Part shown: piece after piece, positions 5,220-6,237 of the stretch
Layout of the letters: each line of letters begins with the position of its first letter
Position numbering within the stretch: the stretch's first letter is position 1
From: Spirochaetaceae bacterium
GTDB lineage: Bacteria > Spirochaetota > Spirochaetia > SZUA-6 > Fen-1364
Direction of reading: 5' to 3'
DNA length: 6,237 nucleotides
Assembly: GCA_003170115.1 (NCBI GenBank)
Contig: PMZS01000294.1
Location: 5,487-11,723 of the forward strand
Notes under the pieces: generated by a model
Database searches by the model: none
Told to the model about the DNA's origin: nothing
What the model saw: only the letters and a program-made list of their open reading frames with translations
Translations under genes and position numbers: made by a program

Positions 5220-6237
5220 ATGACGCGACGAGTGGTTGTGACCGGCATGGGGACTGTGAATCCCCTCGGAAATAACGTCAACGATTTCTGGCGCGCGGTG
5301 CGAGCCGCGGAAAACGGCATCGGCGTCCTCGATCGATTCGACACCACGGACTTTTCCGCGAAGATCGCGGGACAGGTGCGGGATTTCGTCCCGGAGAAGA
5401 TCCTGGAATCCAAGGAAGCCCGGCGCATGGACCGCTTCACCCAGTTCGCCATGATCGCTTCCATGGAGGCAATGGCGAACGCGGGGCTCGCTCCGGGCGC
5501 CGCGGAGCCCGAAAAGATCGGCGTGATCCTTGGAAACGGCATCGGGGGCCTCGAAACCCTCGAGGCACAGTTCAAGCGGGTGCACGACAAGGGGCCCAAG
5601 GCCATGCATCCCCTCTTCGTGCCCATGATGATCTCCAACGAGGCGGCCGGGAACGTGGCCATCAAGTTCCACGCCTACGGTCCGTGCTCCGTGGTCGTTA
5701 CCGCGTGCGCCTCTTCGAATGACGCCCTGGGGCAGTCGTGGCGGCTGATCCGAGACGGGATCACCGACGTGATGATCGCCGGGGGCACCGAGGCGCCCCT
5801 CACCCCGCTGGGTCTCGCCGGGTTCTGCCAGCTTCAGGCAGTGAGCATCCGCAACGACGACCCCGCGCACGCCAGCCGGCCTTTCGACAAGGACCGTGAC
5901 GGGTTCGTGATGTCCGAGGGCTCCGGCGTCCTCGTCCTGGAGGAGCTGGAGCACGCGAAGCGACGCGGCGCCCGCATCCTCGCGGAGATGGGCGGGTACG
6001 GAGCGACCTGCGATGCCAACCACCTCACGGCGCCGCATCCCCAGGGCCGGGGCGCTATCCGCGCGCTGCAGATCGCGCTGGAAGCGGCGGGTCTGCAGCC
6101 GACGGACATCGACTACGTGAATGCACATGGCACCTCGACGCAGATCAACGATCCCATAGAGACCCGCGCGATCAAGTCCGTCTTCGGGGAGCACGCCCGT
6201 AAGCTGAAGGTGTCTTCCACCAAGTCCATGACCGGGC
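5220..6237 (+). CDS. fabF: 3-oxoacyl-ACP synthase II (KAS II), 3' end cut off
   Basis: FabF extends acyl-ACP chains with malonyl-ACP in the cytoplasm. The frame starts at an ATG preceded by AAGGAG and stays open to the window end: 339 of about 410 residues. It begins MTRRVVVTGMGTVNPLGNNV, the standard KAS N-terminus. The nucleophile is Cys163 in TACASSNDA and the first catalytic histidine is His303 in NAHGTST. The second histidine is expected directly after KSMTG; the window ends on the first base (c) of that codon, consistent with CAC or CAT. FDKDRDGFVMSEGSGVLVLEELEHAK (about 222-247) is typical of the family, as is GGTEAPLTPLGLAGF. KAS I (FabB) is less likely because the N-terminus and the RNDDPAHASRPFD region follow the FabF pattern. 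No acpP precedes it, although acpP usually sits between fabG and fabF. Confidence 0.96.
   Translation, partial: MTRRVVVTGMGTVNPLGNNVNDFWRAVRAAENGIGVLDRFDTTDFSAKIAGQVRDFVPEKILESKEARRMDRFTQFAMIASMEAMANAGLAPGAAEPEKIGVILGNGIGGLETLEAQFKRVHDKGPKAMHPLFVPMMISNEAAGNVAIKFHAYGPCSVVVTACASSNDALGQSWRLIRDGITDVMIAGGTEAPLTPLGLAGFCQLQAVSIRNDDPAHASRPFDKDRDGFVMSEGSGVLVLEELEHAKRRGARILAEMGGYGATCDANHLTAPHPQGRGAIRALQIALEAAGLQPTDIDYVNAHGTSTQINDPIETRAIKSVFGEHARKLKVSSTKSMTG

Noticed and set aside
5154..6194. Long minus-strand open frame of 346 codons
   Set aside because: It lies opposite fabF, whose motifs and ribosome site are clear. Its translation is rich in His, Arg, Gly and Asp with no recognisable domain, typical of GC-rich antisense frames.
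1..6237. CRISPR array, tRNA or rRNA gene, insertion sequence, transposase or attachment site
   Set aside because: I saw no regularly spaced repeats, no cloverleaf, no transposase motifs and no terminal inverted repeats. Apart from 3974-4139 and a 22-base gap, the window is coding.

Overview
The window is a 6.2 kb piece of a GC-rich bacterial genome. It holds two unrelated gene groups: an anaerobic-type flavoprotein operon (about 1-3076, plus strand) and a rearranged type II fatty-acid-synthesis (fab) cluster (2987-6237). Dense packing, 4-base GTGA and ATGA overlaps, GTG starts and Shine-Dalgarno sites all indicate a bacterium. The flavoprotein trio is typical of anaerobes and facultative anaerobes. 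I cannot fix the phylum; a GC-rich anaerobic lineage such as a spirochaete is one guess and no more.

Region 1 (1-3076) contains three translationally coupled genes. The first is a 5'-truncated GlpA-like FAD oxidoreductase with a C-terminal BFD-type [2Fe-2S] domain. The second is an NAD(P)/FAD-dependent oxidoreductase. The third is a small DUF1667 protein with a four-cysteine metal-binding pattern. Together they look like a GlpABC-like dehydrogenase set: substrate oxidation on the first flavoprotein, with electrons passing through iron-sulfur and flavin centres of the partners.

Region 2 (2987-3973, minus strand) is fabH (KAS III), convergent with the DUF1667 gene and overlapping its last 90 bases. 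It is visibly poorer in G+C than its neighbours. Between fabH and fabD lies a divergent control region (3974-4139). Each gene has a TTGACC-N17 promoter whose predicted transcription start falls at or within a base or two of its start codon, suggesting leaderless or near-leaderless messages.

Region 3 (4140-6237, plus strand) is fabD, then a 39-codon fabG relic, then fabF, which runs off the window. The relic joins the N-terminal TGGSRGIG cofactor motif of a 3-oxoacyl-ACP reductase directly to the C-terminal TGQVISVD strand. All of the catalytic core is gone, yet the reading frame, ribosome-binding site and ATGA coupling to fabD survive. No acpP lies between it and fabF. Initiation (FabH), malonyl loading (FabD) and elongation (FabF) are therefore encoded here, but the ketoreductase and the carrier protein must come from elsewhere.

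The strongest observations are the in-frame-deleted fabG, the paired near-leaderless promoters, and the antiparallel DUF1667/fabH overlap. I see no RNA genes, CRISPR arrays or insertion sequences.
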